Positions 1 to 5,910 of a DNA stretch of 6,373 nt are shown one piece after another; within the stretch, counting starts at the first letter, position 1, and every line of letters starts with the position of its first letter. A model generated the notes under the pieces. That model was not told the DNA's origin and made no database searches. It saw only the letters and a list, made by a program, of their open reading frames with translations. Source of the stretch: Bacteroidales bacterium (lineage in GTDB: Bacteria; Bacteroidota; Bacteroidia; Bacteroidales; JAADJA01); assembly GCA_030635465.1 (NCBI GenBank), contig DAOVYU010000072.1, positions 1 through 6,373 of the forward strand, in the 5' to 3' direction. The position numbers and the translations under genes are program-made.

Positions 1-1
1 G

Positions 2-2482
2 CAAAAAGCAGGTGTCCGTGTCCCTTTCCACTTTGATTATGGAGAAGTTAGAATTATTCCTGAGTTCAATCCACTTGACCCAGATCTTTTACTTGATGAA
101 GTAATTGAATCATATGATCTGCAAGCGCAGCAAGACTCAATTAAAAGTCTGACCATAGACTACACTCAACGAAAGAACTTCAATTTAATGAATGTACGCA
201 AAGATAAAGTCGGCGCACAAACAAAATCCAGGATTTACGATATTGAAAATTTTGATTTGTCATACAGCTATTCCAAAATTTATCACAGAAATGTTGATAT
301 TGAATCAGATGTGCTGCAAAATTACATGGGAGGGTTGGGTTATAATTTTAATTCCAATCCTAAAAATGTAAAACCATTTGAAAAAATTGGATTTATTGCC
401 AATACCAAGGCATTTCAAATTATCAAAGATTTTAATTTTTATTACCTGCCTAAAATGTTTTCCTTCAGAACTGATATGACTCGAATGTATAATGAAAGAA
501 AGCTTCGGAATAAAAGTTTTGGAAAAGTAATTACCATCCCTACTTACAATAAAACATGGGATTGGAACAGGATGTATGATTTAAAGTTTGACCTTGCACA
601 ATCGCTCACATTTAATTTTAATGCCAATATCCAGACCTATATCGATGAATACCATGGATCAAATAAAATGATTGATAGAGATGATGAGACAATTACGCCT
701 GAAGTTAAACAACAACAGGTAAAAGATCAAATAATGATGGGGGGTACCAAAAGAAATCATTCACAAACTGCAGGTCTTAACTGGAATATCCCTATCAACA
801 AAATTCCATTATTCGATTGGATTACTGGAAATTTCGGATACAATGTATCCTATAACTGGACAGCTTCTCCTAAATCCATCCAGCAAGCCCTGGGAAATAC
901 TGTTTCTAATAATTTAAACTGGAATATCAACGGAAATGCTGATTTTAATAAACTATATAATAAAGTAGGATTTTTGAAAAAGATAAATGAACCAAAACGT
1001 AAACGCCCTTCAAAAAAACCTGCCACCAAACAACCTAAAAACCCTGATGACTCAACAAAGGTTGAAAAACCCAAAGTAAACTATGCAAAAATTGCGTACG
1101 AAACAGTTTTCAAAATATTGATGAGTGTTAAAAAGGTTTCTATTCAATATGCCGATAATACTGGAACTTCATTACCCGGGTTTATGCCGATTGCAGGTTT
1201 GCTGGGTAATAATTGGTCATACAATGCGCCTGGGATGAAATTTATATTTGGTTACCAGCCCGAAGGTCCTGACTACTTTAACCAGGAAGGATGGCTATCT
1301 AATGATGAACGACTGAATACAGCCTTTACACAATTTGGAAGTACCACATTAAATGTGCGATTTACACTGGAGCCATTTAAGGATTTAAAAATAGAAATAA
1401 CGGCTGATAGGACTTACTCTGGCAATGTACAATCTTATTACACCTGGAATATTGAGGATGAAATTTTTAATGAAACTAACCGAATGGAAATGGGCACTTA
1501 TTCCACGTCTTATATTACCTGGGGAACTGCTTTTGGGGGATCCTTATCCAATGAAAAATCGCAATATTTTGAGAATATGAAAGCATACAGGATTGATGTT
1601 GCTAACAGGTTAGCCAATCAGGATCCACGGGATATTTCCGTGAATGACTCAACTGGGTTCCCAAATGGTTATGGCCCAACATCCCAGAATGTATTGCTAC
1701 CTTCCTTTATTGCTGCATACTCCAACAAATCTCCTGAAAATGTTACACTTGAGCCATTCCCAACCATTCCGCTTCCAAACTGGCGAGTATCTTATACTGG
1801 ATTGTCTAAAATTCCTTTTCTACAAAGTATATTTAAATCTGTAACCATTAATCATGCCTATCGCTCATCTTATAACGTTGGATCATTTACTTCAAATGTA
1901 AACTATACTGATACTATCGTTAATGGTATCATTGTTCCAAATAACCCCAATATTAATAGTGGGGACTTTATCCCTGAATTTGAATTTGCTAATGTAATGA
2001 TTACTGAACAATTTAGCCCTTTGATCAATTTTGATATGACCTTGCAAAACAGTTTGCTTGCCCGGTTCGAAATTAGTAAATCACGTAACCTTTCATTGAG
2101 TTTTGCCAACAATCAGTTAACTGAAGTTACAAGTGAGGAATTTTCGATTGGATTGGGTTATAGATTCAAGGATGTTCCTATTTCTTTTGCCAGTATGGGA
2201 GGTGGAAGAGGTAAAACTTTTAAGAGCGACCTGAATATAAAGGGTGATTTTTCTATTCGGTATAATAAAACAGTTTTACGAAGTATTGATACTGATTTAA
2301 ACCAAGTCTCTGCAGGACAAAAAGTTTCAGCAATAGATATTTCGATCGATTATATGCTTTCACAAAGTCTTACCCTAAGATTATTTTACAATAGAATTAC
2401 AACCAATCCATTTTTGCCTTCTCAATATCGTAACTCAGCCACAAAAGGTGGATTCAGCCTAAGATTCTCGCTTGCCCAGTAG
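2..2482 (+). CDS. sprA: SprA, T9SS outer-membrane translocon (C-terminal part, 5' truncated)
   Basis: The reading frame is open from the window edge and gives 826 residues of the C-terminal part of SprA; family members are usually well over 2000 residues. SprA is the very large single-chain outer-membrane beta-barrel through which T9SS cargo crosses, and it is needed for gliding in gliding species. Seen in the sequence: the segment beginning GVRVPFHFDYGEVR, the NVRK block after NFNLM, many alternating aromatic/polar strands (for example NWRVSYTGLSKIPFL and FKSVTINHAYRSSYNVGSF), and an end in GGFSLRFSLAQ, as expected for a final outer-membrane strand. The methionine at 188 is internal, not the start, because homologous sequence continues upstream of it. 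A Lys/Arg/Pro-rich segment (977-1075) interrupts the barrel-like sequence and is probably a flexible loop. There are no frameshifts or internal stops. The assignment rests on recognised family patterns and is strong. Confidence 0.93.
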   Translation, partial: QKAGVRVPFHFDYGEVRIIPEFNPLDPDLLLDEVIESYDLQAQQDSIKSLTIDYTQRKNFNLMNVRKDKVGAQTKSRIYDIENFDLSYSYSKIYHRNVDIESDVLQNYMGGLGYNFNSNPKNVKPFEKIGFIANTKAFQIIKDFNFYYLPKMFSFRTDMTRMYNERKLRNKSFGKVITIPTYNKTWDWNRMYDLKFDLAQSLTFNFNANIQTYIDEYHGSNKMIDRDDETITPEVKQQQVKDQIMMGGTKRNHSQTAGLNWNIPINKIPLFDWITGNFGYNVSYNWTASPKSIQQALGNTVSNNLNWNINGNADFNKLYNKVGFLKKINEPKRKRPSKKPATKQPKNPDDSTKVEKPKVNYAKIAYETVFKILMSVKKVSIQYADNTGTSLPGFMPIAGLLGNNWSYNAPGMKFIFGYQPEGPDYFNQEGWLSNDERLNTAFTQFGSTTLNVRFTLEPFKDLKIEITADRTYSGNVQSYYTWNIEDEIFNETNRMEMGTYSTSYITWGTAFGGSLSNEKSQYFENMKAYRIDVANRLANQDPRDISVNDSTGFPNGYGPTSQNVLLPSFIAAYSNKSPENVTLEPFPTIPLPNWRVSYTGLSKIPFLQSIFKSVTINHAYRSSYNVGSFTSNVNYTDTIVNGIIVPNNPNINSGDFIPEFEFANVMITEQFSPLINFDMTLQNSLLARFEISKSRNLSLSFANNQLTEVTSEEFSIGLGYRFKDVPISFASMGGGRGKTFKSDLNIKGDFSIRYNKTVLRSIDTDLNQVSAGQKVSAIDISIDYMLSQSLTLRLFYNRITTNPFLPSQYRNSATKGGFSLRFSLAQ

Positions 2483-2572
2483 TTTCATTTATTATTTCGA
2501 AAACAATTATTAATTATCCAGGTAAGGCCGATATTGTGTTAATATTGTTAGGCAAAAAAAATTGCATTGTGA

Positions 2573-2604
2573 TTGACTTTTAATTTTTTAATTTATTACT
2601 TTTG
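2573..2604 (+). promoter_or_regulatory. Candidate promoter for gcvH (Bacteroidota type)
   Basis: A TTG at 2573-2575 (ATTG with the preceding base) is followed 21 nt later by TACTTTTG at 2597-2604. This matches the Bacteroidota primary-sigma -7 consensus TAnnTTTG exactly, with near-normal spacing to the -33 TTG. Transcription would start a few bases after 2604, giving a leader of roughly 25 nt before the gcvH ATG at 2634. No Shine-Dalgarno motif is seen, which is usual in this phylum. The element suggests gcvH can be transcribed independently of sprA, although no convincing terminator is seen after sprA, so read-through is also possible. Confidence 0.55.
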
Positions 2605-2633
2605 ACTCGATTAATAATTTTATTCAAATAGTT

Positions 2634-3014
2634 ATGAGTTATCCGGAAAGTTTAAAGTATACAAAAGACCATGAGTGGATCAGAGTTGAAGGCGACGAAG
2701 CCTTTATTGGTATCACGGAATTTGCTCAAAAAGAATTAGGTGATATCGTTTTCATTGAAGTAGAAACTGTTGATGAAACCCTTGATATTGAAGAAGTATT
2801 TGGATCAATTGAAGCGGTAAAAACGGTATCTGACCTCTTTATGCCCTTATCAGGAAAAGTATTGGAATTTAACGAAGCACTGGAATCTACACCTGAAATT
2901 ATTAATTCTGATCCTTACGGAAAAGGTTGGATTGTAAAAATAAAACTGACTAAACCTGAGGAAGTAAATGATTTATATGATGCTAAGGGATATAAGGAAT
3001 TAGTTGAGGCATAG
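2634..3014 (+). CDS. gcvH: Glycine cleavage system H protein (lipoyl carrier)
   Basis: This 126-residue protein has the normal length for GcvH, the cytoplasmic lipoyl-bearing shuttle of the glycine cleavage complex. It carries the aminomethyl group from GcvP to GcvT and is reoxidised by lipoamide dehydrogenase. Family landmarks are intact: YTKDHEWIRVEGDEAFIGIT near the N-terminus (residues 9-28), FAQKELGDIVFIE (30-42), and the lipoylation loop GSIEAVKTVSDL, with Lys63 as the expected attachment residue. The PYGKGWIVKIKL block (94-105) follows. No gcvP or gcvT is in the window, so this gene stands apart from the rest of its complex. It lies 151 nt downstream of sprA and 147 nt upstream of tonB on the same strand. 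From general knowledge, sprA-gcvH linkage recurs in Bacteroidota; its purpose is not known to me. The ATG at 2634 fits the family N-terminus, and no ribosome binding site is visible. Confidence 0.96.
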   Translation: MSYPESLKYTKDHEWIRVEGDEAFIGITEFAQKELGDIVFIEVETVDETLDIEEVFGSIEAVKTVSDLFMPLSGKVLEFNEALESTPEIINSDPYGKGWIVKIKLTKPEEVNDLYDAKGYKELVEA

Positions 3015-3081
3015 CTTGATATTTAGGTTCCTGATTAGATTGCAAACAATATTTATTTTTATGATCTCGTTAATATCTTAA

Positions 3082-3107
3082 ATCAACAATTGAAAATATC
3101 AACAATT
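3082..3107 (+). repeat. 10-nt direct repeat in the tonB upstream region
   Basis: ATCAACAATT occurs at 3082-3091 and again at 3098-3107, with a 6-nt spacer and a 16-nt centre-to-centre distance. The first copy overlaps the TTG of the candidate tonB promoter and the second lies within its spacer. The position would suit a regulator binding site, but the region is AT-rich and a chance repeat cannot be excluded. Confidence 0.5.
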
Positions 3108-3120
3108 ATATTTAATTTAG
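3090..3120 (+). promoter_or_regulatory. Weak candidate promoter for tonB
   Basis: A TTG at 3090-3092 is followed 20 nt later by TAATTTAG at 3113-3120, one mismatch from the Bacteroidota -7 consensus TAnnTTTG. This would leave a leader of about 35 nt before the tonB ATG at 3162. A second partial -7 match, TGAATTTG at 3126-3133, has no well-placed TTG upstream. There is no terminator between gcvH and tonB, so co-transcription with gcvH is possible. Confidence 0.35.
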
Positions 3121-3161
3121 CATCCTGAATTTGTTGAAAACAATATCTTTAAATATATATT

Positions 3162-3839
3162 ATGAGAGATAAAAGGAAAGCTCCAAAAGCAGACCTTGAA
3201 AGTAAAAAAACTATTTTTATTGAAATAGGTATGGTTTTAGCACTTGCTGCAGTGCTTTTTGCTTTTGAATGGAAGAGCTATGAAAAAACAGAATTAAATC
3301 TGGCAGCCATGGTGGCTGATGACACACCTGAGGAAATGGTAGAAATTACTCAACATGAGAAACCACCTCCACCCCCGAAACCTCCGCAACAAACAACAAT
3401 TATTGAAATTGTTGAGGACGACGTGGAAATAGATGATGATATTGAAATTGATGTTGAAGCTGACCAGGAAACAGAAGTTGAGGAATACATCCCTATCGAG
3501 GAGGAAGATGAAGAAGAGGAAACACAGATATTTACAGTTGTTGAATCCATGCCAGGATTTCCAGGAGGTGAAGCAGCTCGTATTAGATACCTGAATGAAA
3601 ATATTAAATACCCACAAATGGCACGTGAAAGTGGTATCCAGGGCCGTGTATTTGTTACATTTGTAGTTGAAAGAAACGGTGCTGTAACTGATGTTAGAGT
3701 ATTAAGAGGTATCGGTGGTGGATGTGATGAAGAAGCTGTTAGGGTTATTAAGAATATGCCTAAATGGAATGCAGGTAAACAAAGAGGAAAACCTGTTAGG
3801 GTTCAGTTTAACATGCCCATTTTATTTAAACTGAATTAA
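3162..3839 (+). CDS. tonB: TonB family energy transducer with acidic linker
   Basis: This 225-residue protein has classical TonB architecture. It has a short basic cytoplasmic N-terminus (residues 1-16), one transmembrane helix (about 17-35, ending before FEWKSYE), a Pro-rich stretch (68-75), a highly acidic linker (about 82-120), and a C-terminal TonB domain (about 130-224). The domain contains MPGFPGG, NIKYP, the GIQGRVFVTFVV strand, VLRGIGGGCDEEAVRVIKNMPKW, and a closing strand near VRVQFNMPI. TonB works with ExbB/ExbD to pass proton-motive force to TonB-dependent outer-membrane receptors by pairing with their TonB boxes. The N-terminus (KADLESKK, then a hydrophobic helix, then FEWKSYE) matches the Bacteroidota TonB subgroup and supports the ATG at 3162. 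Where relatives often have WNPGKQRGK, this protein has WNAGKQRGK. It is the last gene of its block, followed 8 nt later by a terminator. The partner receptors cannot be told from the sequence. Confidence 0.93.
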   Translation: MRDKRKAPKADLESKKTIFIEIGMVLALAAVLFAFEWKSYEKTELNLAAMVADDTPEEMVEITQHEKPPPPPKPPQQTTIIEIVEDDVEIDDDIEIDVEADQETEVEEYIPIEEEDEEEETQIFTVVESMPGFPGGEAARIRYLNENIKYPQMARESGIQGRVFVTFVVERNGAVTDVRVLRGIGGGCDEEAVRVIKNMPKWNAGKQRGKPVRVQFNMPILFKLN

Positions 3840-3846
3840 AATATAA

Positions 3847-3872
3847 GAAACCAGCTTCTAGCTGGTTTTTTT
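3847..3872 (+). terminator. Intrinsic terminator after tonB, possibly bidirectional
   Basis: AAACCAGCT (3848-3856) and AGCTGGTTT (3860-3868) form a perfect 9-bp stem closed by a 3-nt TCT loop. On the plus strand the T run continues to 3872, the usual form of a Rho-independent terminator, starting 8 nt after the tonB stop. On the minus strand the stem is followed by an interrupted T-rich stretch, so it may also end the convergent gene, whose stop lies about 50 nt away. No other terminator is evident for that gene. Confidence 0.88.
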
Positions 3873-3921
3873 ATGTCCTTTTGTATACAAAATTTGTATT
3901 AATCAGGCAATAGAAAGGATA

Positions 3922-5418
3922 TTAAAAATTTCTATAATCAAAGGTTTCAATGTCCCCTACCCTTTTGTCCTGGCAATAACCTTTAATAAAATTCATCCTG
4001 AAGTTATTTGACAAATTCAATTTTAACCCAATATAGAAGTCTAAACCAGTAAAATCGCTCAATCCAAGAGCTGTGTTTAATTTATCAAACCCTAAAAAGA
4101 AATTCCCATATCTGAAATAGAATCCAATCCGTGGAGAGTTCCAACCCCACTCATATATAGAAATTGGTAGGCTTACTTCCATTCGGTTGGTTTCATAGCG
4201 TGGTGTAAATGCTAAGATAGAAGGTCGTTTGATATATGATTTACCAATATTGAATCCATAAATTACCGTGCCATTTAGAAATAAGTATCTACGAATGGGA
4301 TAATCAAATTGAACACTTAGAGCAGGAGGTATATTCATTATATAACTTTCCTCATTAACAACCTCTTCCGCATTGTCAAGAAAATAATAATCTAACTTAT
4401 CATTAATTTCATTGATGGTATTTCCAGGCAGTGTATCATACATTTCTAACCATGTTGTTGCAGAATTGACATATTTACGGTAATGCGTTTTCTTACTGAA
4501 TTTTATATATCCAACATCAAGCAGAGAAATCCCAATCCGATAATTATATTCTTCATATGGCTGTTCACATAAACTTCCAAAAGCATAATTAGAATGTCCC
4601 TTTGCAGTATACATATAGGTAACTCCAAGATCAACTCCCACGCCAAATCCCCTTATAAGTGGCCCTTCAGGGAAATTATTGTTATCATAATTAAATGGTA
4701 AAGAATAACCATAATCAAATGTTACATCATAAATCGATGCTGTTGTATCGGAGTGTACAGTATAGTCAAGTGAGTAAACATTGGTAAATGTAGAACTTAA
4801 ACCTAAAAGTGGCTTTACAGTAATTCCAGCAGACCAGGATTTATACCCATAGCGATGAAAGTTATAAGCATAACTAAAATCAAGCTCGATCCAGCTTAAA
4901 GCACCAGCTTTAATTGTTTTATCATGTGCATATCTGACCTTCTGCAGCTCTTCAAAATCAATGTCCTCATAAATAAAAGTGGCGATTTCAGCTGGTAAGT
5001 TAGTAAATGAAGTATTAACCCTCAAAGCAGTTGAAAGGCCAAAGGCATGTTTCCCATATACTAGCATTCCTGAAGGTCCCAGCAAACGTATTCCTGCAAA
5101 TCCTGATTTGTACGTATCATCCTCGTATACTTTAAAATTTCGAATCTCTCCTTCCTGGGTATAATAAATAGGCGAAATATTATGAAATAACAAATTATAC
5201 CAATCATTTCGAAGTAAATAAAAATAATTGTTATCCTCCGAAATATTAATTGTAAGGAGGTTGTAATCCATATATAATTTGGAACCAACCATACTGGAAG
5301 GATTGAGTCCTATACCATGAACACCAGCATAGTTGCTATTAACTATGCCAAGCATCTCCTGACCCTTTAAAGCAATGTGAAACAAGAAAATTATATATAT
5401 AAGTAGAAGGTAGCGCAT
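3922..5418 (-). CDS. DUF5723-type outer-membrane beta-barrel protein
   Basis: The 498-residue product starts with a hydrophobic signal peptide (about residues 1-19, LLLIYIIFLFHIALKG), so it is probably exported. The mature N-terminus contains SNYAGVHGIGLNPSSMVGSKLYMDYNLL in two adjoining blocks, the pattern I associate with Bacteroidota DUF5723 proteins: an Asn-Pro start followed by 'inhabits the barrel' strands. The rest alternates aromatic and polar residues, with Gly-rich turns such as GFGVGVDLGVTYMY, RIGISLLDVGYIKFSK and SPRIGFYFRYGNFFLGFD, and a near-terminal GLDFYIGLKLNLSNN strand, as in outer-membrane barrels. The molecular function is unknown; relatives resemble PorV/FadL-like barrels only in a general way. 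It is convergent with tonB and downstream of rimO on the same strand, with a terminator between. The ATG at 5418 precedes the signal peptide directly, and no Shine-Dalgarno motif is close. The barrel assignment is firm and the family name is likely but unconfirmed. Confidence 0.75.
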   Translation of the reverse strand: MRYLLLIYIIFLFHIALKGQEMLGIVNSNYAGVHGIGLNPSSMVGSKLYMDYNLLTINISEDNNYFYLLRNDWYNLLFHNISPIYYTQEGEIRNFKVYEDDTYKSGFAGIRLLGPSGMLVYGKHAFGLSTALRVNTSFTNLPAEIATFIYEDIDFEELQKVRYAHDKTIKAGALSWIELDFSYAYNFHRYGYKSWSAGITVKPLLGLSSTFTNVYSLDYTVHSDTTASIYDVTFDYGYSLPFNYDNNNFPEGPLIRGFGVGVDLGVTYMYTAKGHSNYAFGSLCEQPYEEYNYRIGISLLDVGYIKFSKKTHYRKYVNSATTWLEMYDTLPGNTINEINDKLDYYFLDNAEEVVNEESYIMNIPPALSVQFDYPIRRYLFLNGTVIYGFNIGKSYIKRPSILAFTPRYETNRMEVSLPISIYEWGWNSPRIGFYFRYGNFFLGFDKLNTALGLSDFTGLDFYIGLKLNLSNNFRMNFIKGYCQDKRVGDIETFDYRNF

Positions 5419-5504
5419 GTAATTGTAACTATTATCCTTTAACTTTCAATTTGGTCAAAAGTTACCTAAAAAATGGTATGAAATTTAAAACGTTTCAGGT
5501 TTTC

Positions 5505-5512
5505 CAAAATTA
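5505..5512 (-). promoter_or_regulatory. Possible -7 element for the DUF5723 gene
   Basis: On the minus strand this reads TAATTTTG, an exact match to the Bacteroidota TAnnTTTG -7 consensus. It lies 86 nt upstream of the start codon and just past the minus-strand terminator at 5529-5577, a sensible place for a new promoter. However, no TTG is found 19-23 nt upstream, only T-rich sequence. A second candidate, TAACTTTTG at 5456-5464, is closer to the gene but has one extra base and also lacks a -33 element. Confidence 0.3.
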
Positions 5513-5528
5513 TAAATATTAACGACCT

Positions 5529-5577
5529 AAAAGGAAAAAAGGCCGAAAAACCTTGAATAAAAACAAGTTTTCCGACC
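5529..5577 (-). terminator. Intrinsic terminator on the minus strand, between rimO and the DUF5723 gene
   Basis: Read on the minus strand, GGTCGGAAAACTTG (5577-5564) pairs with CAAGGTTTTTCGGCC (5555-5541) to form 14 pairs, including G-U pairs, with a single bulged G and an 8-nt loop. Six Ts (5540-5535) follow, then CC and four more Ts. This is a convincing Rho-independent terminator only in the minus direction, because the plus strand has no T run after the stem. It lies 334 nt beyond the rimO stop, so it ends either an unusually long rimO 3' UTR or an unrecognised minus-strand small transcript. Confidence 0.72.
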
Positions 5578-5910
5578 TAATTAACCAACCAAAACCAAAT
5601 TTTACAAATAAAAATTAACCACCATGAAAAATTATCAGATTACATAAATCAGTTAGATGCTGTATTTATGTATCAAAGAACTGATCATTTCATTTCAATC
5701 CTCGTGCCAGAATTCATAAACACTTGATATTCATTGCAATACAATCCATACTGATTAGAGTGAAACCAACACCAGATTGGCTTATCTTACTAAATATCTG
5801 TAAACGAGAAGCTTATCTATATTTTACAATATCGTAGATAAAAGAGAATGCTATCCATTTTCGTAATATATTCCGCCAACGGATAATATGTATTAAAAAG
5901 GGTCTGTAGT
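5578..5910. other. Non-coding stretch of 333 nt without a recognisable gene
   Basis: No protein gene is supported on either strand; the longest starts give only short unrelated peptides. No tRNA or known RNA is recognised. The left part is A/C-rich on the plus strand and leads to ATGAAAAAT at 5624, a mini-ORF of seven codons (MKNYQIT) ending at 5647. This looks like a Bacteroidota gene start followed by nothing, and could be a leader peptide, a relic of a lost gene, or chance. It is followed by the hairpin at 5638-5674. Further right, TTATCTA (5813-5819) and TAGATAA (5835-5841) form a weak AT-rich inverted repeat. The region could encode a small RNA on the minus strand ending at the 5529-5577 terminator, but no good promoter was found for it. 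Confidence 0.6.
5638..5674. repeat. Strong inverted repeat (hairpin) with competing alternative pairing
   Basis: TACATAAAT (5641-5649) is the exact reverse complement of ATTTATGTA (5664-5672). The stem extends with CAG/CTG inside (5650-5652 with 5660-5662) and GA/TC outside, giving 14 pairs with one bulged T on each side and a 7-nt loop. An alternative helix, ATCAGTT (5648-5654) with AACTGAT (5679-5685), uses part of the left arm, so the two folds exclude each other. The stem overlaps the stop of the mini-ORF at 5624-5647. No T run follows on either strand, so it is not a terminator. Function unknown. Confidence 0.6.

Noticed and set aside
850..1074. Minus-strand 74-codon open frame within sprA
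   Set aside because: It lies wholly inside the well-supported sprA frame and has no recognisable domain.
1644..2112. Short open frames on both strands (1644-1844 plus, 1903-2112 minus) within sprA
   Set aside because: Both overlap continuous sprA coding sequence and their products look like nothing known.
2525..2560. Possible hairpin and ATATTGT repeat after sprA, considered as the sprA terminator
   Set aside because: The pairing is short and AT-rich, and it is followed by a run of A rather than T on the plus strand, so it does not qualify as an intrinsic terminator.
3294..3617. Two minus-strand open frames opposite tonB, one very Ser-rich
   Set aside because: The Ser-rich and Phe/Asn-rich compositions are what the Asp/Glu codons of the acidic TonB linker give when read on the other strand.
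4979..5288. Open frames on the plus strand (4979-5164) and in another minus frame (5061-5288) within the DUF5723 gene
   Set aside because: They lie inside a complete coding frame with a signal peptide, have no family features, and the minus-frame one is not a continuation caused by a frameshift.
5669..5728. A 19-codon plus-strand ORF in the intergenic region
   Set aside because: Too short, no start context, no recognisable features; expected by chance.
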